From assembly GCA_022866005.1 (NCBI GenBank), contig JALHTV010000310.1:1-6458 (forward strand): a DNA stretch of 6,458 nt. The letters run 5' to 3'. The notes below the pieces were generated by a model that was not told the origin of the DNA, did no database searches, and worked only from the letters and a program-made list of their open reading frames with translations. This DNA is from Phycisphaerae bacterium (GTDB lineage Bacteria; Planctomycetota; Phycisphaerae; SM23-33). This document shows, in pieces, positions 1-5,420 of this stretch (its first letter is position 1; every line of letters starts with the position of its first letter). Both the position numbers and the translations under genes were made by a program.

Positions 1-148
1 CGTACTGCGTCGCCGCGTGCGAGAGCATCACCTCGAAGTGCTTGGGGAAGTGGTCCAGCCAGTGGCGGCGGGCCGGAGCGTCAGCCAGAAGATCCCAATC
101 GTGAGCAACGTACGACGCCGGGGCGCGGAGCAGACAAAAGTGACTCAT
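1..148 (-). CDS. Hypothetical protein, N-terminal 49 codons only (runs off the left edge)
   Basis: An open frame on the minus strand starts at an ATG (148-146) and stays open to the window edge. It gives 49 residues beginning MSHFCLLRAPASYVAHDWDL. The segment is rich in His, Asp and Trp (for example HDWDLL near residues 16-21 and HWLDHFPKHFEVM near 29-41), has no signal peptide and no membrane helix, and looks like the start of a soluble protein. I do not recognise the family. The start is supported by a good promoter about 60 bp upstream (TTGACT at 231-236, TATAGT at 207-212), which leaves a leader of roughly 50 nt. No clear Shine-Dalgarno sequence precedes the ATG. Because only the N-terminus is visible, no function is proposed. 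Confidence 0.6.
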   Translation of the reverse strand, partial: MSHFCLLRAPASYVAHDWDLLADAPARRHWLDHFPKHFEVMLSHAATQY

Positions 149-192
149 AGGTGATTTCGCTGCGCGGGCCAGCCGAGGTTCCTTCTCGAACG

Positions 193-238
193 GTTGACCT
201 GCCCAGACTATAGCCCCCTCCCCGGTCAACAGTCAACC
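193..238. repeat. Inverted repeat GTTGACC/GGTCAAC flanking the -10 box, with a third half-site
   Basis: GTTGACC at 193-199 and its exact reverse complement GGTCAAC at 224-230 are separated by 24 bp that contain the -10 box at 207-212. A further copy of the half-site, GTCAACC, lies at 232-238 and overlaps the -35 box. Three copies of a 6-7 bp element placed across one promoter could be an operator for a dimeric regulator. The element also contains the TTGAC core of a -35 box, so part of the resemblance may be coincidental. Confidence 0.35.
207..236 (-). promoter_or_regulatory. Sigma70-type promoter for the leftmost minus-strand gene
   Basis: On the minus strand a TTGACT -35 box (236-231) is followed after exactly 18 bp by a TATAGT -10 box (212-207). 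Each box matches the consensus at five of six positions. Transcription would begin near position 200 and read into the ATG at 148. It is the best promoter match in the window and stands out against the GC-rich background. No experimental start site is known. Confidence 0.6.
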
Positions 239-279
239 CGCGGCCCTCCCGGCCCCCCCCAGAGGGCGCCCGCAGGTAG

Positions 280-299
280 CCCCCGCCGTCAGGCGGGGG
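280..299. repeat. Perfect 8-bp G/C hairpin, REP-like palindrome
   Basis: The arms CCCCCGCC (280-287) and GGCGGGGG (292-299) pair perfectly around the 4-nt loop GTCA. The hairpin lies 32 bp beyond the stop codon of the minus-strand signal-peptidase remnant and upstream of the next minus-strand promoter. No run of T follows on either strand, so it is not a canonical intrinsic terminator, although such a stable stem could still impede transcription or protect an RNA end. Its compactness and intergenic position resemble repetitive extragenic palindromes of GC-rich bacteria. Only one copy is in this window, so calling it a repeat family is inference. Confidence 0.5.
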
Positions 300-331
300 A
301 TTCCCTCCCCCCCAGACCGCTGCCCGCCCGG

Positions 332-740
332 TCAGCCCTTCAGCGGCCTGACGTCCTTCAGGCGGGGCCAGTAGACCCACTCCACCCGCCCCAGGACGTC
401 GCCAAGCGGCACCGGGCCGAAAGATCGGCTGTCGCGGGTCTGCCCGCGCGCATCGCACAGAACGAAGCAGCGCCCGTGCGGTACCACCAGCGCCGCAAAG
501 TCGCCAGCCGGGGCGGACGCCGCCGAAGTCGACCTCACCGGCCAGCACCCGCTCGATCACCGCCAGGTCGTCGCCCGTCCCATCGTCCATAGCGTGCCCG
601 TCTGGAAGCTCATACCGGCAGCAGGAGCCAACGTTCCCTAGAATCCAGAGGCTTTTGAGAGCTGGCCTCTCGGCGGGCGGGGTGTCGCGCGACAGGTCCA
701 CCAGGGCCATACCGGTTGCGGGGCGTGACAGGGCTTCCAC
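332..740 (-). pseudogene. Frameshifted remnant of a signal peptidase I (S26)-like gene
   Basis: The last 68 codons (538-332, minus) encode a recognisable C-terminal end of signal peptidase I. VVPHGRCFVLCDARG is followed by a DSR-FGPVP stretch, GRVEWVYWP and a stop. This matches the family pattern VPxGxxFVLGDNRxxSxDSRxFGPVP...GRxxxxYWP (box E and following). The family GDN reads CDA here. Upstream, the reading continues only in another frame (from GTG 740 or ATG 710, through ILGNVGSCC and DDLAVIERVLAGEVDF). The two frames overlap near 500-540, so one indel would join them. The upstream part shows no membrane anchor, no SMxPT-type catalytic serine box and no catalytic lysine box, so even a repaired protein would probably lack peptidase activity. 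The upstream end lies only 23 bp after the HD-GYP stop, so the two could have been co-transcribed. A sequencing indel in a short intact gene is the alternative. Confidence 0.5.
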
Positions 741-763
741 CGTCGGCCGGCAGGACCAGGGGC

Positions 764-1627
764 CTAGGCTGGGGCTTGCGCCGGGGTGGCCTCCACCAGG
801 GACATGATCTCCTGAAGCTCACCCAGGTGGACGATCTCGGCCAGGGCCTCGACGCAGCGGACATCGTAGCCCGAAGGCGCGCAGCGGCGGAGCTCCTGCA
901 TCGCCGAAAGCGGCGCCATGGCCGGGCGGTGCGGGCGGTCGTGGGTCATCGCCTCGTAGGAGTCGGCCACCGCGAGGATGCGGGCCTCCAGCGGAATCTC
1001 CTCACCGGACAGGCCGTCCGGGTAGCCGGTGCCGTTGAGCCGCTCATGGTGGTGCCGGATAGCGAACAGGACCTCCGCCAAGCTCTCCATCGGCTGGAGC
1101 AGGTCGTAGGAGACCACGCTGTGTCTCTGGACGCTCTTGTATTCCCCGGCGCTGAAGCCGCCCTTCTTGCGAAGCACGTTATCCGACACAGCCAGCAGGC
1201 CGATGTCATGCAGTTGCCCAGCCAGGCGGAGCTGCTCGCAGCGCTGCGGGGGCAGGTCGAGCTGTCGGGCGATCCGCTCGGCCAGCATAGCCACGCGCTC
1301 GCTGTGCCCGCGGGTATAAGGGTCGCGCCCTTCCACGATCCGGACGATCTGGCGCAGGGCGTTGATGTAGTGCTGCTCGGCCAGGATGGCGGCCTTGCGG
1401 AGGGTCTGGGATTGGCGGCCGTAGTGCTTCGCGGTCCAGTGGGCAAGCAGCCCCAACACGCCCGAGGCCGAGATCATCATAGAGCCCAGGACGATCGCGG
1501 CCATTTGGGCCTTGAGGACGATCAGCGCCACCCCCGCGGCGGCCAGAGCGGCAACGCAGAGACACATGACACAAACGACACGGCGCGGGTCCGATTCCTG
1601 GATCCAGGCCAACAGGCGTTTCACCAC
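764..1627 (-). CDS. Membrane-anchored HD-GYP domain protein, predicted cyclic-di-GMP phosphodiesterase
   Basis: The predicted 287-residue protein has two hydrophobic helices (about 15-38 and 42-63), a short linker helix (about 70-98) and an HD-GYP domain (about 90-265). HD-GYP enzymes hydrolyse cyclic di-GMP, usually to pGpG or GMP, in the cytoplasm. The metal-binding pattern is intact: E99, H108, the H140-D141 pair, H169, H193-H194 (HHERLNG) and D222. The GYP motif is at 201-203, followed by GLSGEEIPLEARI and a DRPHR stretch. One departure is HDIGL where the family usually has HDIGK (L144 replaces the lysine), which may affect ligand handling. The GTG at 1627 was chosen because GGAGG lies 8 nt upstream and translation then starts just before the first membrane helix; GTG 1624 is an alternative. 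No sensory domain other than the membrane anchor is visible. It is divergent from the importer operon, suggesting but not proving shared control. Confidence 0.9.
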   Translation of the reverse strand: MVKRLLAWIQESDPRRVVCVMCLCVAALAAAGVALIVLKAQMAAIVLGSMMISASGVLGLLAHWTAKHYGRQSQTLRKAAILAEQHYINALRQIVRIVEGRDPYTRGHSERVAMLAERIARQLDLPPQRCEQLRLAGQLHDIGLLAVSDNVLRKKGGFSAGEYKSVQRHSVVSYDLLQPMESLAEVLFAIRHHHERLNGTGYPDGLSGEEIPLEARILAVADSYEAMTHDRPHRPAMAPLSAMQELRRCAPSGYDVRCVEALAEIVHLGELQEIMSLVEATPAQAPA

Positions 1628-1635
1628 GGCGCATA

Positions 1636-1640
1636 CCTCC
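1636..1640 (-). promoter_or_regulatory. Ribosome binding site GGAGG of the HD-GYP gene
   Basis: On the minus strand GGAGG (1640-1636) ends 8 nt before the GTG at 1627. This decides the start, because the open frame continues far upstream (to 1930) without recognisable protein features. An ATG overlapping the site (1635-1633) is in the wrong frame. Confidence 0.65.
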
Positions 1641-1763
1641 ACACCGGTGCCGCTGCTCGGGACCGCGGCCCCAGGGGAGTTTAAGATACCCTCCGCCCGC
1701 GGGCACATCGGGGGGGGAGAAAAAAACCGGCTGGCGGCACCCGCGCATGAACTGTCAGAATAA

Positions 1764-1791
1764 GAGGTTAGAGGTGACAGGTCAGAGGTCA
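1764..1791. repeat. Four-unit degenerate 7-bp tandem repeat (GAGGTNA)
   Basis: Four consecutive 7-bp units read GAGGTTA, GAGGTGA, CAGGTCA and GAGGTCA with no gaps. Each unit differs from the consensus GAGGTCA at no more than two positions. The repeat is in the gap between the two divergent genes, roughly 140 bp from the HD-GYP start and 100 bp from the candidate importer promoter. It could be a slippage-prone microsatellite or an array of binding sites. A 7-bp period does not match the DNA helical repeat, which argues somewhat against cooperative binding on one face. Confidence 0.65.
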
Positions 1792-1861
1792 GGCCCCGGA
1801 GCGTGCCGAAGGTGGAGCCCGGCAGCCGCAAGTCCGTCCTCCCCCGGGGGGTCCGCCGCCA

Positions 1862-1882
1862 CCTCCGGCCAAGGCCCGGAGG
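1862..1882. repeat. Hairpin CCTCCGG/CCGGAGG just upstream of the importer promoter
   Basis: Seven-bp arms CCTCCGG (1862-1868) and CCGGAGG (1876-1882) are perfect reverse complements around a 7-nt loop, which itself allows further GGCC pairing. It ends 9 bp before the candidate -35 box at 1892. No T tract follows (CTCGTTCC), so it is more likely an operator-like or extragenic palindrome than a terminator. Confidence 0.45.
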
Positions 1883-1891
1883 GCTCGTTCC

Positions 1892-1920
1892 TTGACCGCT
1901 GCGCGGGGTGGCGGTAGTAC
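1892..1920 (+). promoter_or_regulatory. Candidate sigma70-type promoter of the ABC importer operon
   Basis: TTGACC (1892-1897, five of six matches to the -35 consensus) is followed after exactly 17 bp by TAGTAC (1915-1920), which matches only three positions of the -10 consensus. Transcription would begin near 1927, just upstream of the GTG at 1943. If correct, the upstream TTG at 1892 cannot be the start codon, since it would lie inside the -35 box. Confidence 0.35.
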
Positions 1921-1942
1921 ATGGCGGCAAGGCGGACTAGGC

Positions 1943-3406
1943 GTGTACGCGAGCAGGTGGACAACGATCGCGATGGCGGTGCTGCTGGCGGCGATGACGG
2001 CCTGGATGCCGGGATGCCGCGGCAAGGACCGCGCCGCCGACCCCCAGACGGCCGAGGCCGACCGGCAGGTCCGCCAGCGTTGGGGCGTGGCGCTGGAGGA
2101 TCTGCCCACGGTCACGCTCGTGCTCATCAGCGCCCACAACGAGAACATCCTGGACGAGTACGAGCGCGCGTTCCGCCTGTACCACGCCGTCCAGTTCGGC
2201 CAGAACGTCTTCATCGACCGGCGCAGCGTGGGAGGCGGCGGCAGCACCATCCAGCGCTATCTGCGAAACGTCTACGCCGAGGCCGACACCTCGCGGATCG
2301 ACGTCCTGTGGGGCGGCGGGGACCTGGTGTTCCACGCGATGGTCCGTCCCACCGAGCGCCACCCCACCGGGCTCCTGGAACCGCTGGTGCTGGCCGAGGA
2401 CGTGGTCGCCAATATCCCACCGGAGCTCAACGGCCAGCGGCTGATCGACCCGGACCACCGCTGGGTGGGCTCGGCCGTCAGCGGGTTTGGGTTCCTGGTC
2501 AATGCCGAGATGCTCCGTCGCTGCGGCATCACCGCGCCACGCCTCTGGCAGGATCTGGGTGAGGCCCGCTTCACCGATCTGATCGAATTGGCCGACCCGG
2601 CCCAGAGCGGCTCGGTCACGGCCACGTACATGACCATCGTCAAGAGCGCGCCCGCCTGGCCTGAGGGCTGGGCGAGATTGCTCGCGGTGCTGAGCAACGC
2701 CAAGCGCATCGCCGACGCCGCCGGGGCCGCCGCCAACGCCCCGATCCTGGGCGACGCGCCGATCGCCACCACCATCGACTTCTACGGGCTGATGCGCGTG
2801 GCCGAGGCGCCCGACGAGCTGGTCTACGTCAGCCCCCAGGGCCAAACCAGCTTCGGCGCCGACCCCATCGGCATCCTCAAGAACCCCCCACACCCCGTCC
2901 TGGCCCAGCGGTTCGTGGACTTCGTGATGTCCGCCCGCGGCCAGGCGCTGTGGGCGCTGCCGGTGGGCGCCGCCGATGGCCCGGTCCGAACGGCCTTGGG
3001 CCGCCAGCCCATCCGGCGCGACGTCTACCAGCGCTACGCCGGCAAGCTGCTGCCCAGCGTGGTCAACCCCTACCAGGCCGGCGCCGCCATGGCCGTGGGC
3101 GGCGAGATGGAGCGGGTGAACTTCGGCGTGTTGCAGCGACTGGTGGTTGCAGCCGCAGTGGACAACATCGACGACCTGCGGCGGGCGCGGGCCACGCTCA
3201 ACCGCCTGGCGATCGATCCCTCGCGGCAGGAGGACTACCGCCGGGCGCTGGAAGACTTCTGTGCCCTGCCGGCCGACGTCGACACGCTGGAGAAGATGAA
3301 CTCATCCGAGCTCACCCCCAAAGACGCCCGCAGCTTCGATCAGATCAACGTCGCCTGGCGGGACTACTTCCGCACCAAGTACGAAAGGATCGCCGCCGCA
3401 TGGTAG
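1943..3406 (+). CDS. ABC importer substrate-binding lipoprotein (Fe3+/polyamine-type extracellular solute-binding protein)
   Basis: The predicted 487-residue protein begins with a lipoprotein signal: a short N-region with one Arg, a hydrophobic core (about 8-20) and a WMPGC lipobox with Cys25 as the lipid-attached residue. The mature part has the layout of a periplasmic-binding-protein fold: a first strand region VTLVLISAHNENI (57-69), WGGG at 123-126, a DPAQSGSV stretch from residue 218 of the kind seen in iron-type binding proteins, and a hinge-side IDFYG at 278-282. Genes for a fused permease and an ATPase follow directly, so it should deliver ligand to that channel. A helical C-terminal stretch (about 370-487) makes it longer than classical FbpA (about 310-340 residues). 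No adjacent Tyr pair of the FbpA type occurs, so iron is not established. GTG 1943 is preferred over TTG 1892 because of the signal-peptide length, an upstream AAGG and the promoter position. Confidence 0.85.
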   Translation: MYASRWTTIAMAVLLAAMTAWMPGCRGKDRAADPQTAEADRQVRQRWGVALEDLPTVTLVLISAHNENILDEYERAFRLYHAVQFGQNVFIDRRSVGGGGSTIQRYLRNVYAEADTSRIDVLWGGGDLVFHAMVRPTERHPTGLLEPLVLAEDVVANIPPELNGQRLIDPDHRWVGSAVSGFGFLVNAEMLRRCGITAPRLWQDLGEARFTDLIELADPAQSGSVTATYMTIVKSAPAWPEGWARLLAVLSNAKRIADAAGAAANAPILGDAPIATTIDFYGLMRVAEAPDELVYVSPQGQTSFGADPIGILKNPPHPVLAQRFVDFVMSARGQALWALPVGAADGPVRTALGRQPIRRDVYQRYAGKLLPSVVNPYQAGAAMAVGGEMERVNFGVLQRLVVAAAVDNIDDLRRARATLNRLAIDPSRQEDYRRALEDFCALPADVDTLEKMNSSELTPKDARSFDQINVAWRDYFRTKYERIAAAW

Positions 3407-5397
3407 CCGCCCCGAAGCCGCCCACCCCCCGCACCAGCCGCCTGGCGCTGCGGACCGCCGCGGCGGTCGCAGCGGCGGCGCTGCTGGCGACGGCGCTGCT
3501 GGGCGCCTCAGGTGCGGCGCGGCAGGTGCTCGCAGGGGCGGGCTGCGTGCTGCTGGGGCTGGCCATCGCACCGCGGCGATTGCCGAGCTGGTCGGCGCTG
3601 GCCCCCCCGCTGCTGCTGGCCGCGGCGTGGCTGTGCCGCGGGCAGGCGCCGGTGGCGACGGGCCTGACGCGTGGCGCGCTGGTCGCCTTTGGGGCGTGCC
3701 TCGCCGGGGCATTCCAGGCCGCGGCAACGGAGCTGATTGGTGCGTTCCTGCTGGCGTTCCTGGCGGCGCCCGTGTTCCTGGCCGTTCGCAGCGGCTTCCG
3801 CGAGGGGGAGGCGTGGAGCCTGTATTGGTTCACCGCGACGCTGGCCGATCGGGTGAACCTGGCCCATCTGGGCAACAGCCTGATGCTGGCGTGCGCGACG
3901 ACGCTGGTGAGCATGGTCATCGCCCTGCCGCCGGCGGTGCTGCGGGCGCGGACGTCGTTCCGCGGGCAGGGCTTCTTGGGCGTGGCGCTGCTGGCACCGA
4001 TGATCCTGCCGCCGTTCGTGGGGGCGCTCTCGATGCGGCGGCTGTTCAGCCAGTTCGGCGCGGTCAACCTGCTGCTGGAGCGGATCGGGGTGCTGGACTT
4101 CAGCCGCGCGCTGCCGCCCGACTACTTGGGCGCGGGCTTTGGGGGCGTCGTGGCGCTTCAGAGCCTGCACCTGTTCCCCATCCTGTACCTCAACGCCTCG
4201 GCGGCGCTGGCCAACATCGACCCGGCCTACGCCCAGGCGGCCCGCAACCTGGGGGCCAGCCCCTGGCAGGCATTCTGGCGAATCACGTTCCCGCTGATGC
4301 GCCCGGGGCTGTTCGCCGGCGGCACGATCGTGTTCATCTGGTCGCTGACCGACATCGGCACGCCGCTGATCCTGGGCTACCACCGCCTGACGGCCGTGAC
4401 CATCTTCAAGGAGCTGGCCAAGAGCGAGAGCACCCCGGCCGTGTACAGTTTGGTGCTGGTGATGCTGGGGGCGTCCGTGAGCCTCTACGCCCTCGGCAAG
4501 GTGCTCTTCGGCCGGGGCCTGGCGGCCGAGACCACCAAGGCCTCTATCGCGGCCGAGACTCACCGGCTGTCGCCTGCCGGCACGGTAGGGGCCTGGGCGG
4601 TGTTCGGCGTGATCATTCTCGCCGCCCTGCTGCCGCACGCGGGGGTGGTGCTCACGGCCGTGGCGGGCAAGTGGGTGAACACGGTCCTGCCCAGCGCCTA
4701 CACGCTGCGGCACCTGGCGTTCGTCTTCCAGCGCAGCGAGACGGTCAGCAGCATCGTCAACAGCCTCAAGTACGCCGGGACCTCCACCGCCGTGGACCTG
4801 GTGGTGGGGTGCCTGGCGGCCTGGCTGATCGTGCGGGGGCGCACGCGCGGGCGGGGGTTGCTGGACGGGCTGGCGATGCTGCCGCTGGCCGTGCCGGGGC
4901 TGATCCTGGCCGCGGGATACGTCGCCATGACCGCTCCCGGCACGGCGCTGGAGCCAATAGGCCCGACGGCCAACCCGTTTGTCATCCTGGTGATTGCCTA
5001 CAGCGTGCGGCGGCTGCCGTTTGTGGTCCGCGGCGTGGCGGCGGGGTTGCAGCAGGTCAGCCCCACTCTGGAGGAGGCCGCGCGGAACCTGGGCGCCTCC
5101 CCGGCGCGGACAGCGGCGCGGATCACGCTGCCGCTGGTTGCGGCCAACATCATCGCCGCGGCGGTGCTGAGCTTTTCGCTGGCGGTGCTGGAGGTCAGCG
5201 ATTCGCTGATCCTGGCCCAGACGCAAGCGTTCTACCCCATCACGAAGGAGATCTACTCCCAGGCCACCTCGGGCAACACCGACGCGGCCAACATCGCCGC
5301 CGCCCTGGGCGTGTATGGCATGGTGTTTCTGGGCGGTACCCTGGCCGTGGCGGCGGCGCTGCTGGGGCGGCGGCTGGGAGCAATCTTCCGCGCCTAG
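3400..5397 (+). CDS. ABC importer permease, fused two-domain (FbpB-like binding-protein-dependent transport protein)
   Basis: The 665-residue polytopic membrane protein forms the translocation channel. It contains two tandem permease domains, about 158-370 (from LGNSLML) and about 454-660 (from NSLKYAG). Each carries an EAA loop that contacts the ATPase: AQAARNLGASPW from residue 278 and EEAARNLGASPA from 558. The shared RNLGAS core shows that the halves are homologous. One chain therefore replaces a permease pair, as in Fe3+ (FbpB-type) importers. The N-terminus adds about 110-130 residues with roughly five hydrophobic segments before the first permease domain, which makes it longer than common FbpB proteins (about 500-560). 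The ATG at 3400 overlaps the lipoprotein stop by 7 nt and has AAGGA (3385-3389) 10 nt upstream, indicating translational coupling; the open frame further upstream reads through the lipoprotein gene and is not used. The substrate is uncertain. Confidence 0.92.
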   Translation: MVAAPKPPTPRTSRLALRTAAAVAAAALLATALLGASGAARQVLAGAGCVLLGLAIAPRRLPSWSALAPPLLLAAAWLCRGQAPVATGLTRGALVAFGACLAGAFQAAATELIGAFLLAFLAAPVFLAVRSGFREGEAWSLYWFTATLADRVNLAHLGNSLMLACATTLVSMVIALPPAVLRARTSFRGQGFLGVALLAPMILPPFVGALSMRRLFSQFGAVNLLLERIGVLDFSRALPPDYLGAGFGGVVALQSLHLFPILYLNASAALANIDPAYAQAARNLGASPWQAFWRITFPLMRPGLFAGGTIVFIWSLTDIGTPLILGYHRLTAVTIFKELAKSESTPAVYSLVLVMLGASVSLYALGKVLFGRGLAAETTKASIAAETHRLSPAGTVGAWAVFGVIILAALLPHAGVVLTAVAGKWVNTVLPSAYTLRHLAFVFQRSETVSSIVNSLKYAGTSTAVDLVVGCLAAWLIVRGRTRGRGLLDGLAMLPLAVPGLILAAGYVAMTAPGTALEPIGPTANPFVILVIAYSVRRLPFVVRGVAAGLQQVSPTLEEAARNLGASPARTAARITLPLVAANIIAAAVLSFSLAVLEVSDSLILAQTQAFYPITKEIYSQATSGNTDAANIAAALGVYGMVFLGGTLAVAAALLGRRLGAIFRA

Positions 5398-5420
5398 CGC
5401 GGCCATGCGAGAGAGGACTC

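Larger units (their letters stand above)
1628..1942. other. Divergent intergenic region between the HD-GYP gene and the importer operon
   Basis: No convincing coding sequence is present in these 315 bp. The region holds the HD-GYP ribosome binding site, a run of eight G and nearby A tract (1710-1724), a perfect 10-bp palindrome GCCCGCGGGC (1695-1704), a second one CCCCCGGGGG (1841-1850), a 6-bp inverted repeat CTGTCA/TGACAG (1752-1757 and 1775-1780), a degenerate 7-bp tandem repeat, a hairpin at 1862-1882 and a candidate promoter for the plus-strand operon. A minus-strand TATCTT (about 1689-1684) could be a -10 box for the HD-GYP gene, but no credible -35 box accompanies it. Confidence 0.6.

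Noticed and set aside
243..267. GCCCTC/GAGGGC inverted repeat as a terminator
   Set aside because: A 6-bp stem with a 13-nt loop in a C-rich tract, with no T run, is not distinguishable from chance in this composition.
716..1684. A 322-codon plus-strand frame antisense to the HD-GYP gene
   Set aside because: Its composition is that of a shadow frame, with no motif. The opposite strand encodes an unmistakable HD-GYP domain.
1779..1791. AGGTCA-G-AGGTCA, resembling a eukaryotic nuclear-receptor DR1 element
   Set aside because: This is compact bacterial DNA with no such receptors; the match is a by-product of the 7-bp tandem repeat.
1764..1791. A CRISPR array
   Set aside because: The units are 7 bp, directly abutting and without spacers.
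1628..1930. An N-terminal extension of the HD-GYP frame up to 1930
   Set aside because: The extra residues are Pro/Arg/Ser-rich without features and cross the tandem repeat and palindromes. The GGAGG site points to GTG 1627.
1892..1942. TTG 1892 as the lipoprotein start
   Set aside because: It would place 17 Gly/Arg-rich residues before the signal peptide and would lie inside the candidate -35 box. GTG 1943 gives a normal-length lipoprotein signal.
1937..2893. A 318-codon minus-strand frame opposite the lipoprotein gene
   Set aside because: It is a shadow of the substrate-binding lipoprotein, with no membrane, signal or domain features.
3508..5406. A 632-codon open frame antisense to the permease
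   Set aside because: It is low-complexity (rich in Arg, Gln, Gly and His) and mirrors the GC-rich third positions of the real permease gene. It has no recognisable domain, and the plus-strand frame has clear EAA motifs.
5405..5420. ATG at 5405 as the ATPase start
   Set aside because: It is in a different frame from the Walker A and signature motifs; ATG 5421 is in frame.
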